Shown: one piece after another, positions 30,826 through 44,105 of the stretch
Numbering within the stretch: position 1 is the first letter of the stretch
How the letters are laid out: the number at the start of each line of letters is the position of its first letter
Source of the DNA: Skeletonema tropicum
Lineage: Eukaryota > Bacillariophyta > Thalassiosirophyceae > Thalassiosirales > Thalassiosiraceae
Assembly (NCBI GenBank): GCA_037178625.1
Contig: CM074133.1
Location: 496,001 to 560,000 of the forward strand
DNA: 64,000 nucleotides
Direction of reading: 5' to 3'
Translations under genes and position numbers: made by a program
Notes under the pieces: model-generated
Told to the model about the DNA's origin: nothing
Database searches by the model: none
Seen by the model: only the letters and a program-made list of their open reading frames with translations

Positions 30826-31725
30826 TTTTACTCCCTTCACCCCTCCCACGGACGTTTACGTGGTGATACACAGCAAAGGAGAGGGTTTCCTCGCATTCAA
30901 TCGATATATATTACTTGGGGGACGTCTTTTGCTACCTGAACTGTTCAAAAACATCAATTAGTACATGATCAAGCACAATTCATCAGTGAGAGGCAATCTA
31001 TTTTTCTCCCAGAGTGTATGCAATAATCAACTTGGTAAAGAGCCACTAAATGCAAATCAGTGGTTATTCATGAACCATACAATCATGTAATCGCAATAGA
31101 AGACTTCTATGTGTTGGCAGTGCAGAATGTTTGTGTCTAATATCAGATAGACTATGTTATTATTTGTTGGTATTTTATGTAAATTATTTAATAAGTAATA
31201 CTTGATAAATATGATGTTTCTCTCAACATACATTGGTAATATTATTCCCAAGGATGCATACTATCATGATAATGATGTATTGATGTTTCTTTGATCGATA
31301 TCTACGCCGTTTGCATTAATTGTCAGTTGATTGTTGTGTTCGACGGAAACGAATAATTATGTATATTTTTGTACCTTGTAGGCGACGTCATATGGCCTTT
31401 TCTTCCGCTTCAGAGTGCCAAGGCGTCGTCAATAATTATATTAGAGTCGAGGGAGCGGGTTGGTTGCCATCGGAAATGGTTTATTGCACCTCCTTACTGC
31501 ACAGTAGCGTTGATGTTAAAAAATATTAAAAATATTTTGTCTCAGAGTAGCCGACGTTCCGGACGACGTAATCGGGCGAAGCAGCGGCTGCCAAGACACT
31601 GATACCTCCCTATGGATATATAGTATCGATTGTGGCGTCGTGGTGGCATCGTAAATGGTGGTAACGATGATTACCCAAGGCATTAGTCGACAACATCAGT
31701 TGCATCGACCAATTTCCGTTACGGT
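30826..31725 (+). repeat. Unit X2, copy of X1 without flanking arms
   Basis: Homologous to 29004-29913 along its whole length but lacking the inverted arms. No gene seen inside. Confidence 0.75.
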
Positions 31726-31759
31726 GTGGGCATGGCTATTTTCTCCTAGGATATGTCGA

Positions 31760-31832
31760 ACCAAGACGGACTTTTTCGAAGGCGATCTACAAATTGGCTT
31801 CTCCGCCTCCATTGTCAAAAGTCCGTCTTGGT
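31760..31832. repeat. Perfect 16-bp inverted repeat with 41-bp spacer
   Basis: ACCAAGACGGACTTTT (31760-31775) and its exact complement (31817-31832). It lies within a 114-codon open frame (31655-31999) with no recognised domain. Possible hairpin RNA or remnant of a small inverted-repeat element. Confidence 0.75.
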
Positions 31833-32030
31833 ACAGTGTCGATTTTGTACTAATAGGCAGTCCACAATGGCATCATGGTGGTTGCGTCTTTGGCCGTTTG
31901 TGGTTGGTGAATGGTAAGAGAAAGTGTCGAGAAGCGACGGTCACTTTTGATGCCCGTGGGCAAAAAGGTTGGTGCGTGACTGGATTTGGTCGAATTTGAG
32001 TTCGCATGGGGGTATACTAATTCCTATCGT

Positions 32031-33161
32031 AGAAGAGCCGTTATCCCGCCCCGGTAAGTGCTCGCTTTTTACACACGCCTTTTACACACAACACACAATC
32101 TATCTCTTCCGCCATCTACTCTACCAGCCACGAAGCAGAGCGTCTCAGAAGTCTACCAGCCACATTGCAGAGCGTCTCAAAACTAGGAAATACGAAATGA
32201 GAATTTTGATTGAAAACGGCCATTATCGCTCAAACCCAAACCGCCCATCGATCCACCATCGCCACCATCGCAGCCACCAACCATCTTCATCTGGTCAGCT
32301 CATAATTCTGCCGTTGCAAATCTATCGACACAATCCGGACCATTCCATCTTCGCCATACTTACCATAGATACACACATCATCCAACTCCATCATGTCTTC
32401 CATCAATTCCATCATCCGCGGAGCTATTCTCGCACTACTCTTCCTTGCCGCCGCCCAAGCACAAGATACAGCTGATTTGCCACACAAGACGATAAAGCCC
32501 ACCCTTACTCCGACACCTGAGCCTACCCCAGAGCCAACAAAAACTCCGACAGCTAAGCCTACCTCAAAGCCAACAAAAACTCCGACAGCTAAGCCTACCT
32601 CAAAGCCAACCAGAACTCCGACAGCTAAGCCTACCCGAGCTCCCGTTGTCTCCATGTCATATTCGTATTCGTATTCCATGTCAGCAGCCTCAATGTCGAT
32701 GCCCATGCTCACTACCAAGGCGTTGAAGACAAAGGCAGCCAAGCGAAACTAATTGACTGTTCATCGTACTCGTCCAAAATATAGAGAGTAGATTACCACG
32801 ACGTGTTCATGAAAATGATAACATTGCATGGTATCATCGTACAAGTCTGCAGTTATGTAGTTGGAAAGATCTGTCTCTTGTGTTTGTTTGTCACAATGAA
32901 ATATGTGAAGCATGAGAGAGAAGAATCGTCATGAAGTGGTGCGTTATGTAAATGCATCATACAGAGATAGAGTTTATGGTTTAGGAAAGTGTATTGTCAC
33001 GGCGTTAAAGGTGGGAATACAAGAATATTATTTTAGAGATATATCTAGATATTATAGTGCCAGATAGATTGTAATCCTAAATGTTATTTTGGCCCTTTGA
33101 TCATCGTCTTCTTCTTCTATCCCACGGTGTTGTCAATTATGTCTAGTGTCTCTGCAGAGTA
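32031..33161 (+). repeat. Duplicated unit containing PT-repeat gene copy B
   Basis: From AAGAGCCGTTATCC to CTCTGCAGAGTA it matches 34103-35241 in direct orientation at high identity. Copy A shares the part up to about TGTATTGTCA (23345). It gives the uninterrupted (empty) form of the E1 site at about 32360-32378. Confidence 0.85.
32393..32752 (+). CDS. Small secreted PT-repeat protein, copy B
   Basis: 119 aa, differing from copy A by a handful of residues (for example KTIKPT for KTKKPT, and KPTSKPT for EPTPKPT). Same signal peptide ending AAAQAQD, same number of Pro/Thr repeats, same SMSYSYSYSMSAASMSMPM block and KTKAAKRN end. The upstream leader is intact, so of the three copies B and C are the likelier to be expressed. 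Function not known; a secreted, probably glycosylated wall or matrix peptide is inferred from composition. Confidence 0.78.
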   Translation: MSSINSIIRGAILALLFLAAAQAQDTADLPHKTIKPTLTPTPEPTPEPTKTPTAKPTSKPTKTPTAKPTSKPTRTPTAKPTRAPVVSMSYSYSYSMSAASMSMPMLTTKALKTKAAKRN

Positions 33162-34102
33162 TTGAACTATGATGACTAACCGCACACAATGATACGATGA
33201 GTGCAATAGGTGCTGTTAGTTGATGAAAAACGGAATGGCCATGACGACCATCGACTTAGCAGCGCCCGCAATCAGAAAACCCGCAAGAACGCGCCCTCAG
33301 GACAACCGTTGAATACCGTGCCCGTGGGTATGAGACAGCTGTTTAAGCTGCTCCCGTTCCATTCGACGACACGTGCTTCTGCTAAGATGGCCTTGAGGAG
33401 CAGGTAATTGCGAGGATCAATATGATGAAGTTGCTGAGTCTGTAATGACGAGAATCCTGACGAAAGACGACGAAAGATCCAACTTGATGACGTATCAGCA
33501 GAGGAGCCTCGGCGGTTCCAACAACCGTGAGATCAAAGTTGTTTAAAACGACCAGCAGCAGCATCGGAGAAGCTTAGAGTATTATCTGTGTGCCAGTGGG
33601 AAAGACCGTACACCTTACCTAGTTGTATCTCTCACAGAAATTAGTTTTCCTTTGAGTGTTACCGCTTATTGCCGACCTTCGATCCACATATCTCACAATC
33701 TCACCTACTTCTCCTCTTGGACTTCAAGAAGCGATGACGCAAAGACCTGTCCATCACCACAAATAAGTCCAGGAAGAGGCCATCTTCGTGTCCGAAGGAT
33801 GGCATCTTCAGCCCCTATCGAGGCGTTTGATTCACCATGTAAAAAATAAGTACCCAAGCAAGCAGAAGTAAGTATGACCAGCCCCTCCAGGTTTAAATTC
33901 TTCTTTCTCTACTGACACCGGTGTCTAGAGAGTAGTGACTAAAATAATCTATCTATCTATCTATCTAACTGAGTTGAGGTTTATTTTGGTACATAACATA
34001 GAAGTAGGAGTACTTTAGGAAGTAAGTACATACATAAGTACGTTATTACATCCAACTACGTACCTCAAAACGAGAAGGGCTGCTTCAAAATCGGAAAGAA
34101 AA
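33162..34102. other. Spacer between PT-repeat copies B and C
   Basis: No gene recognised. Contains (ATCT)5 at 33947-33966 and short open frames without domains. Confidence 0.5.
33947..33966. repeat. Microsatellite (ATCT)5
   Basis: Five perfect ATCT units. Confidence 0.9.
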
Positions 34103-35241
34103 AAGAGCCGTTATCCCCCGGTAAGTGCTCGCTTTTTACACACGCCTTTTACACACAACACACAATCTATCTCTTCCGCCATCTACTCTACCAGCCACGA
34201 AGCAGAGCGTCTCAGAAGTCTACCAGCCACATTGCAGAGCGTCTCAAAACTAGGAAATACGAAATGAGAATTTTGATTGAAAACGGCCATTATCGCTCAA
34301 ACCAAACCGCCCATCGATCCACCATCGCATCGCCACCAACCATCTTCATTCATATATCATCATCTGGTCAGCTCATAATTCTGCCGTTGCAAATCTATCG
34401 ACACAATCCGGACCATTCCATCTTCGCCATACTTACCGTATAGATACACACATCATCCAACTCCATCATGTCTTCCATCAATTCCATCATCCGCGGAGCT
34501 ATTCTCGCACTACTCTTCCTCGCCGCCGCCCAAGCACAAGATGAATCCGCTTTTTTGCCACACGGTAAGGGCAGCAAGGAACCCTCTTTGGCTCCTTCGG
34601 ATCCTCCAACACCTGAGCCTACCCCAGAGCCAACAAAAACTCCGACAGCTAAGCCTACCTCAAAGCCAACAAAAACTCCGACAGCTAAGCCTACCTCAAA
34701 GCCAACCAGAACTCCGACAGCTAAGCCTACCCGAGCTCCCGTTGTCTCCATGTCATATTCGTATTCGTATTCCATGTCAGCAGCCTCAATGTCGATGCCC
34801 ATGCTCACTACCAAGGCGTTGAAGACAAAGGCAGCCAAGCGAAACTAATTGACTGTTCATCGTACTCGTCCAAAATATAGAGAGTAGATTACCACGACGT
34901 GTTCATGAAAATGATAACATTGCATGGTATCATCGTACAAGTCTACAGTTATGTAGTTGGAAAGATCTGTCTCTTGTGTTTGTTTGTCACAATGAAATAT
35001 GTGAAGCGTGAGAGAGAAGAATCGTCATGAAGTGGTGCGTTATGTAAATGCATCATTCAGAGATAGAGTTTATGGTTTAGGAAAGTGTATTGTCACGGCG
35101 TTAAAGGTGGGAATACAAGAATATTATTTTAAAGATATAGATATAGTGCCAGATAGATTGTAATCCTAAATGTTATTTTGGCCCTTTGATCATCATCTAT
35201 CCCACGGTGTTGTCAATTATGTCTAGTGTCTCTGCAGAGTA
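34103..35241 (+). repeat. Duplicated unit containing PT-repeat gene copy C
   Basis: Direct copy of 32031-33161. The leader ends CTTACCGTATAGATACACACATC, the closest empty-site match to the E1 insertion in copy A. Confidence 0.85.
34468..34848 (+). CDS. Small secreted PT-repeat protein, copy C
   Basis: 126 aa. Signal peptide and everything from PEPTPEPT onward match copy B. The segment after QAQD is different and longer (ESAFLPHGKGSKEPSLAPSDPPT in place of TADLPHKTIKPTLTPT), with a SLAPSDPP motif resembling the Pro/Ser stalk of the large protein at 45671-54403. Only the junction downstream of the signal peptide has diverged, so mature N termini differ while repeats and tail are conserved. Confidence 0.78.
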   Translation: MSSINSIIRGAILALLFLAAAQAQDESAFLPHGKGSKEPSLAPSDPPTPEPTPEPTKTPTAKPTSKPTKTPTAKPTSKPTRTPTAKPTRAPVVSMSYSYSYSMSAASMSMPMLTTKALKTKAAKRN

Positions 35242-38200
35242 ATTAATTTGGTATTAGTCCAGGAGAAGTCCTCGTAGATACCTGATTGTTGCCATGCTTC
35301 GGATAAACTCCAGACTCCCTGCACTTTGTCAAAGCTAGCAGCCTGTCCCATATCTAAAAGGGAGTGCAGACGTACAAAGAGTGGCACTTATCATTCTGCT
35401 TTCGGTTTCTGCACTCATTACAACTTCTGTTGTATCAAATGAGATACTCTTAGAGAGCAAACTTCGGGTTTCTCCTCATCGTCACTTGATCCTTTAACAA
35501 ATAGTTAATATGAATGTCCCTGAAACATATAGACCTAAGTCGCTGTGTTCCGGTAATAGGGATCCTACTGGGATAGCTGATGCCGATGATACTATTCAAT
35601 CATCCACGGTTGCTCCATGAAGTCGTCCGCAAGATCGTCCACCTGTCTTTCATGAAGTGTGACGAGTGACGAGCGTAAGCGTCTCGATAACTGCGACTGC
35701 GTCTGAATCCGTAGTTTGCTCGAGCTCAACGAGTTTACGCACAAAGTTTCACCCATTTTGCAGACCATTGTGATGTAGTAGAAGATAAAGGCGGCCGAGT
35801 GCTTTTCATTATCTCCACTAGGCGACGATATTCAGAACTGTCCGGTATCGCAGCTGCAAGATCGGACATTCCACGCGTTGGTAAACACTTGCAAAGAGAG
35901 CTGAGCCATCTTTCGCTCTGAACATGTGAAGGAGGATTAGTCAAAGTACATAAGTTTTCAAGATAGAATAAACATTGACAGGCTAGTCGATACAGTGGAA
36001 TCTACAGCCAACTGGGCTGTACCTCGAATGAACTTATGGGCCCGAAAGTGAGTGTCTTTTCCTGGCGTTGTTTCGCAATGAGAGGGTCGTTTGGTCAGTG
36101 GAAGAGTGGCAAGTGCACATTTGCCCCATTTTCCCTTCCACTGGCCCATCTGAGTAGCTTCATCAATCAAGACGCGGCTGCAAGCTCAGACACATCGAAT
36201 TCGGTATGCAGGACCTACATTTATTAGCTGCTTGCCTGAAGGGTGAGTAAGTACGAATTCAATGCACTTCAAGATGCTACAGACGACGACAACAGCAACA
36301 ATGATTCAGTCCAGTGGCCGGCTAGACAGCTCTCAGGAGAGTCAAGCAAGAGACGAGGCTGGGCGAGCAGCCCTGTGCCCTGCTTAGATCGTAGCCCGGT
36401 TGGTGGTTGACCAGAATCTCAATGACTTTCGCAAGGCAAAGTCACACCGGCACTCCAGTTTGTCTTTGCATACACTTCTCCATTTTACTCATCTCTCATC
36501 AGGCTATGTACAGCCCACTAGTCGGCGCGTCATTCGTCGCATGCGACGATGCGGCGTCGCACGGATAGAAAAGCCGATATCGAACACAAAAAGCGTCATT
36601 TTGGATAGAAATAGGTATTTTTCACCCCAACAACCAGCCAAATCTTGTTGCGACGAAGAAAATCTGGCATTACTACGCCAATATTGGCCAATAATATGCC
36701 GATGCTTTAAGCTGAAAGACTAATAACTTTCTACTTATATCGTTTGGAATGCATCTTTAACGTTTGTTGCTGGTGCTCCGTTGAACTGCTGCGATATTTG
36801 CTGTAATTACTCACAAACACTAAAAAATCTTGAAAAAGTGCATCTGACATGACGAATCCGAAGGCAAACCATAGCATTATCTATCCCATACACCCTCCAT
36901 CAACACTAAGAAGACAATCCGTAACCCAATTTTTCACGCTGATTCCAATTATGTAAGCTGCCGCGTCCAATTCAAAGTAGTTTTGATGATAATTGCGGGT
37001 GACGCACACACACATGAATGTCTGCACATACCGGGCATGTCATAAGATGCTCATGTTTATGTAACTTAGACAACATAATAGTAGTATATTATTAATAACT
37101 CCTTCTATATGCTATGATACTTGTTCAGTTTACTCGGATTTATTATTTACACGCAACATCTACGCCATTATGGATTTTTATGTCGATCATTCGGCCTCTC
37201 ATTTCATGAGACTTTGTAGGAAAGCCACTGATAACAGTTATAACGTTTGTTCCCAACCACAGCATAAGGCGCACAATAGATGGCTGTTGATTTAATGAGG
37301 CGAAAGGTTCCCAATTGTACATGGAAGAGACGTCAATATCATGCCACAACACTCGTGTTGGCGACTGCTGGTGGGCTTCTCATCACTCATAACCCACTAT
37401 CAGTAGTATTCCAGGAAACCGAGAGTTGCAGTAGTCACTGTGGTAATATGAAGCAGTCCAGCTTTAACTTTGATTATCATATAGTAGACAAGACCTCTAT
37501 GATCCATGGTGTGGTTTCAACATGTTTTGTGTCAGATATATACCACTATTAGATGGAGATAAATTGTGGAAATCTTTCTTAATCGACTCCATAGATTTGA
37601 TATGTTGGATAGGCGTTGCATGAGACCCACACCCGGTTAATTAGCGCATATTCCACCCATATATATATAATATTGGTCGCCGCTACAAACTTTTTTGCTG
37701 TTTAATGGACCGCAACGACGCCTTTGTGCTACTGGCTACATGTGCTCTGCGGCGGAGGGGGTGAAAATCACCACCGCTATTGTGGTGGTCAAACGTCTCT
37801 TTGCGCTGAATATGGCGAGCCGCCGATAGAACCATTGAATTCAGCGTCAAAAAATGGTCTAGTAACTACATCATTACTTTGGAATGTCGACATTTAATTG
37901 TGTAATGAGGGGAGTACTAGCATTACGGGATTAGTGCCGACCTACTAAATTGCGTTTTAGTGGCCGAATTTCGTAAATTACGTTACAGACGCCGTTGCCG
38001 ACCTCCGATCAAAAAATCCTTTTAGGGCCACCTTAACCACTCCATTTGGGAGTTCCTCCTACAAAATTGGGTCGGTCGATGATTTTCATAGGATGCTATT
38101 CAGGGTCATTCTAAACCTAATAAAATTTATTTTTTGTGGTTTAAATTGCAATTTTGCTGCAAAGTGACCTATCAATGGTGCTGCGCTCATTATCGGGCCG

Positions 38201-40008
38201 TCGACACCGACGGAATCAACACCCGGTTGTTACCATAAGTAAACAGGATGGGGTGGCAGCCCCTAGACAAGAGCTTACACTCTTTTATGCCGTTTGTTTG
38301 GTGTGTGGACATACGGTGTTATTTTGTGTATTGCTGATATTTTAATTTGAATACATAATCGTCTCACCCAAAATTATTGTTTGGTATCAGTGATTCAATG
38401 CGTTCATCCTGGTTTTGAAGCAAGCCTCGCCCCAGCGATGGCTCTAAGGGCGTGCTGATTTCTTTATTATGAACGAGGGCTGTGAGAGAGAGGGTTAAAG
38501 TAGAAGTGGCGTTGGAACGCAGTACGCTTTCAGAGCGTCGAGGCATCTTTAGAAAATGAATGTCATGACATGCCTCCACGTAAGACGCGTAGGAGAAGCG
38601 GCAGCACCGCATCTACTGCTGCCACCACTGCCACTGGTAATACAATCTCACCAATATCACTGCCTTCATCCGCTCCGACACAACAACCCTGATCTGCAAC
38701 ATCTTCCGCTCACCGCATATCTCATATATATTTAAGGTCAATTTACTGCACCGTATCCAAAAATGAAAACAACAAGGCAGCCACTTCCGCAGAGATATTG
38801 AATCAACGAAGGCACACACTTATCACTTACGTTACAAAGAATAAAGAATATCGTCGTCAATAATACTCGTACATCGTCACTCCGAAGAATACATCAGTGG
38901 TAGATGAAAAGGTGTATCTTTACTAATATGTTGCAACAACATGATGTTCCAGTATTCGACGCTTTTTTTGAGTACATGCGGTTGATGAGGGAAACGTGAC
39001 AAGGGCATCTGGGCTCTTCCGTGTGTTAGGGAGCATGATGTACAACGGGGATGAAATCCTCAAAGCACGAGAATTAGATCGAGGAAGTTAAGCAGAAGGC
39101 AAAGGATGCGAAGGCGAAGGAGGCAGAAGACAAAGAATTGGAATTATTTGAAAAAACTGGTCTCAATACCAGCTGTTCGTCGAAGAGAAAGGGAGAGATC
39201 TGAAGAGTATGGAGGCAGATGATCTTGCCCCTGTTGTCGAATTCTTGTGCGCTGTTGATAGCCGAGGCAAGGGGGAGTACTTATCAAACTACAAAACAAA
39301 TCCAAAGACGATTGATGGGATTTTGAACACACCAACTGGACCGTGGACGCATTGGCGAGATTCACAGTACGATGAGGAGGCAGAGGGAGAGGGTGTCGTA
39401 GAGCCCGTTCAAGCCGAGGCTGAAGGGGATCAAGATTGGCCGCCTAAGATATACAATACAACACACTATACATAGTAAATACACATTATTATCAGACATA
39501 CACGACGTCAATAGACTATAGTAAACAGCTGCTAATGAGTTCTTGTCACCAAAATGGTATTTGACGGCCCAACACACTGTTTTGCACAAGATCGCACTAA
39601 ATTGCAATTTAAATATTGGAACTCGTGACTGAATCGCTAGCTTTATACGTAGAGCTGAGTCGCGCTGCCACTAATCCCGTAATTTCCCAACATGATTTGC
39701 AACCATGACAAGCTCTCCCTACCAACACCAACCCATACCCCAACCAACCAACACCAACCCCCCATCCTACCTCGGGATGCCCCGTCGATCGGGTAGGGTC
39801 GGTTCAACTTATTGGTAGTATCTACCCTTACGTACCTATATGTATGCCACTAATACAAGAAAGCTGGTGCCAATGGTGCACAGCGCTTTTTTGCGTCGCA
39901 AAGTGTAAAGTGTGATTTTGGATTTGCGACGAATGGCGCCTTTGCGACGAATGGCGCGCCGACTAGCCCAGATTAGAACAGATTAGAACGAAGTTTTACA
40001 CGGTCACG
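35242..40008. other. Long stretch without recognisable genes
   Basis: Only short open frames. The minus frames at 35735-35944 and 35958-36170, and the plus frame at 39209-39475 (acidic, ends in a Glu/Asp-rich tail), look protein-like in composition but I recognise no family. No start, splice or neighbour evidence supports them. Confidence 0.45.
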
Positions 40009-42428
40009 ATGACGGAAGAAGCCGAAGCAGCAGCTTCCCCCTCTATCCCAGTAGGTCATCTCTCAGATCGACAAAGCTCGGCAGGAATTCAATCGGATGG
40101 TATTGACGCCGCTCCGCCGAACACAAAGGAAGCAACTGCCGTCACAGCAATCGACACGATCAATGATGCAATAGATGATGATGGATACAATCGGCAACAC
40201 ATTGCCAGAGTCTACTCATACACTCCTCTTCACTGAGCCAATTAATTCAAGAGCATTTCAATTTAGTTTTGCCATAGCCGCACTCTCAATTTTATGTCTG
40301 CTTCTGGCACTTTTGAGCAACTGACTATGTAAAATTTGGATCTAGTGCGCTCCCAGCGAATGTTGGAGGTGCAGTTAAAGCATGCGCAGTATGCCTCTAT
40401 CTTTATCGCAGTTGGTGATGGAAGAGGAGATACCAACGGGATTGTTTTTGCTTCGAAGGATTTCAAAGAAGTATTTCAAGAGCCATTTTTCCGGCTTGAA
40501 ATATTACAAGTTTGTAGCTTCGTGTGTCCTTCGTATCATTATGGGTTATCTCTTCCTGGTCAATGTCTTGTTAACACTGGTGCAGGCAAGTGATGTATTA
40601 GATATATTCTTCGACTTCATAGCCCTCCAGTTTCTTCAACAGCTCGATGATATCGCATTCAATCTCGCCAAAATGGGTCTGTTTTCAAAGAGGTTGAGAG
40701 GTGGCCTACTACAAATAAGTATTTCAGGGTCGAATTGACGAAGGAAGTTAATAAAGCTGAGCGGAGCAGGAGAATAAGTTTCTTTCTGGTGAGTGAATAT
40801 TGATGTGCACACGATTGTCTCTACCCTTTTATCATGGATTCAAGATGGATGTGGCCTGATCTCTTTTCCTACAGAGAACAATCTACTTCATGAATTTGAT
40901 TGCTTTGTTAGCTATGCAAATTCATGTTACAATCAAGCAGTCAAAAGGAGATTACCAATGCAAATCGATAACTGTAATTATCAAAGACGAAGTATGGGAG
41001 GAGAGTATCGTGAAAGTACCCGGGAAAGGTATTGAAAAAATGGTATTAATTTATTCTTATTTCAATGGAGTATACAACCAAAATGGAAGCAGCAACGACA
41101 ACAGGCCCATTTATGTGGAACAAAACAAGTTTGATAACACCCCGTTTGATGCTATATCTATAGATCCGGAAATTATACCTGTGAAGATTCCAGCCGAAAT
41201 TAAATACTGTAAGAGTAATTAGGGCTTGGGTGTTTATGCATGAGCACATTCGCAAATCAACCCATGATGATTCGGATTGTCCTTGGTTACTTCGAAGTGA
41301 GGAAACTGATGTGTATGACATTGAAGAAGTGAAAGGGCCGTGGCAAGTTTGGGCTGGAGTGATCAGCAGAACTGATGGTATGTATTTTCGTCTTCCTCGT
41401 TTGGGCAACCAGTTGTCTCTTCTTTATTCTCACAAAATCATGATGTGCTCTGCATGTTTGCTCAGTCACTATAGTTTGCAATGAGTGCCATGACAACGCG
41501 GATTGCAATTTGAATGGAATATGCATGGACGATGGTAAATGTGAGTGTTATAATGGTGATAAATCCAGAGGAGTGACCTTCATGGGGGCGCATTGTGAAG
41601 TTAGGCTCAAGGATGACTGCCGCACAATTTATAGTGGTGAGTCGATAGGTACTAACTTGTGGCAAATGATATCAGATGCAAATGATTTCTCCGTTTCGTA
41701 ACACTGAAACTATTGCTTCCCCTTTCTCATTCCGTGTACAATAGAAATGTACAACGAATCATGGGGCGTTGTCCCGGTTGATTGGGGTGAGCAAGGATTA
41801 TGGCAGGAGTATGATAGACCAGTCTATCTTCATTACGGAGGAAATCCCTTTATTAATGATGCGGATGTCGCCGTCCTTATCTACAGCGGCGACCGATGGT
41901 TTGGTGTGTATCAACCTCGAGGAAAAGTCCTTTTCCAAGATTTTTCCATTTTCAAAGCTGCAGTGACAAATTACCATGGTAAGTGAACCTCGGGAAAATG
42001 AAACTGTGAATGTCCGCTTCACTTCGTGCGATTAATAAACCTCCTGTACATCTCAGCTTTTTGGGACGAAGCTCTAACATCGGGAACTATTCTTGTCAGT
42101 GATCCAACTACGAAAGATACTCCTGTAGTAAGTGCATGTTCATGTGCTTTCTTATATTTGAACTGATGTCAAATCTGACTGATAACTTTCATCCGTTTTA
42201 TGCCAGGGCGTTGACTTTTATCTCATAGGGGAGAGAGGAGATCAATTTGGACCATATGGAGCATTGTATCCTTTGCAGCTAAGCAATCAAACTGGACGAG
42301 GTGTTTTTCGTTGCACTGACACGGTTCCTTATGTTTATCCCTATCAGAATTTCACTGGGCCGGGGCAGCGAATGCTACAGACGGAAGGATTGTTTGACAA
42401 GTATCTATGGCTTGCGGGAGCGAATTAG
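40009..42428 (+). pseudogene. Multi-exon membrane protein with EGF-like module, decayed 5' half
   Basis: An Asp/Ala-rich cytosolic start at ATG 40009 precedes a membrane helix FSFAIAALSILCLLLALLS. After frame changes come a second membrane region (FVASCVLRIIMGYLFLVNVLLTLVQASDVLDIFFDFIALQF, 40500-40640), LDDIAFNLAKMGLF, and a third (YFMNLIALLAMQIHV). An ectodomain follows with CNECHDNADCNLNGICMDDGKCECYNGD, an EGF-like Cys pattern, and a long Tyr/Asp-rich C-terminal domain ending at TAG 42426-42428. The 3' exons are clean: 41466-41636, 41745-41978, 42057-42127 and 42207-42428, all GT-AG and in frame. The 5' half has breaks near 40311, 40420, 40700 and 41210. This resembles a diatom-specific membrane family whose function I do not know. 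Sequence error would have to strike four times, so decay is likelier. Confidence 0.65.
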
Positions 42429-42639
42429 GCAGGACTTGAGTAGACGCAGTTCACCTCAACAATCAACAAAACTCTATCAGCGTCAGTCTCCATCAGCCGA
42501 ACATGATAGCCTGGATCAAAGGATTACGAGATCATTAGCCGTAGGTAGATTAAAAGTAAAATGCACATATTCAGTAAAGAAACCGTCCCGAGCGTCCAAT
42601 TCTATTTCCCCTTCTTCACAATACTGCTATTTACTTTTT

Positions 42640-44001
42640 CGACCGATATGCACTCTTAAGCTTGGCCGTACGAAGGAGTTATACTCACCCAATCTTTCTC
42701 GGCATGGTCTGCAAGTACCGAATCCGTAAGCGTGACCGCATCCTATATCCGAAAAGTAACAGCTCTCTTTTACAAGACGAATGTGCTCTTGCTTCTTTTG
42801 TTCTTCATCCGGCTCAGGACAAGGCATAATGACCTTGCTGGCAGATGAATCTTCATTTTGACATTGTTCTCTAGGCGTTGCCTCCCCAAAGCATCAATGG
42901 TCTTGTCAACGCTTCTTTGTGTTGCATTGTATATCAGATAGTCATCCTTGTTGGCTTTCTGATACTCTTCGTTGATATACTCGTCAATCCTGGGAGTTGT
43001 CCACTTCTGCTTCAACTTGACACGGCTCTTGCCATTTCCACCATCATACCCTCCCGCTATCTTGGAGAAGAAGACTACCACATCCGTCAAAGAATCTTTT
43101 CTAGAACAACTAGATTTCCTCCATTCAATAATACGATCCGTAGATAAGGAAGATGATGATTGTTCAATGTTTTGACTTGGCAAATCAACATGCTAAATGA
43201 ATCTCTAGTCTCGCTCATTATTCATGGCGCACAATACAAACATACACATTCTCACCTGAGAGTTCTCTGAGCCGGCTCTCTAACAATACTCCACAGAAAA
43301 GATTGTGCACGGGTCTCGCTTCTGAAACTTCAGTTCCCTCGCAGTAGCATGGATAATGAGCAAAGCAAGATCTAGGCGCTGTCTGTTCAGCTGGCGACGA
43401 AGATTATCCCGTATTCTCAACGTTACACCTGCACCTGCGGAAGAACCACTTTTGTGTACCTTGACGAAAAGTAATCCCTTTGGATTCTCTTTCATTTGAG
43501 GCGAGATGGCGAGATCTTCAGAGATGCACCAACTGTAGGGGCTGCTGTGTCAGCAAGTCGTTTGTCAATCCAGATAGGAAATGCCCGAGAATTCTGCTCG
43601 AGATAGATGCTCGTGTCTGTAGTCTGTAGAGATGACATTAGTGGAGATTGAAGCTTCATTTTCGTCTAGACAGAATGAGAGGTGCAGGTTAGATATACAT
43701 GCAACATTAGGTGGATAAGGATAGTATGTATGATCGTTTCAAATTCAAATTCAGCCACTGTCGCTACAGGATCAAGCTCAAACTGAGGCTCCGCCTCTTC
43801 GCCATCACCTACTTCACTACCAACATCACCATCAACCTCTCTCGAGGCAAGGTGCGAACTTAAGTAATATCCTCATTAGTCAGACCAATAGAATTGTCAG
43901 TACTAGCAGCACTCTTCACTGTTTCGGAGAGATGCTTTGAGATAATATCGTCCAGCGGCACCAATGGCTATAGCGAGGACGATGTAGAGTGATTTCGACA
44001 T
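42640..44001 (-). pseudogene. Decayed sulfotransferase-like paralogue
   Basis: Related to the intact gene at 7987-9607 along its length but in several frames. It begins with a possible signal anchor SKSLYIVLAIAIGAAG at 44001. It then shows an EEAEPQFELD region, RAFPIWIDKR, KGLLFVKVHKSGSSAGAG (the phosphosulfate-loop candidate, now HKSGSS), ARELKFQKRDP, KWTTPRIDEYINEEY, KTIDALGRQR and SCYFSDIGCGH. Frame changes near 43500, 43300 and 42850 and loss of the VREP region by shift disable it. Divergence is moderate, so this is an old duplicate moved to the opposite strand next to another decaying membrane protein gene. Confidence 0.75.
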
Positions 44002-44105
44002 CGACGTAATGCCGCCGATGGCGACGTTATTTTATTAATTTTCGATCAACCAACTTGATCAACTATACGATCGAATAAGCCGAGAATCTTTGGTATATTT
44101 AGTAG

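Noticed and set aside
31655..31999. 114-codon plus-strand frame
   Set aside because: No domain, contains the 16-bp inverted repeat, and starts within unit X2; not enough to call a gene.
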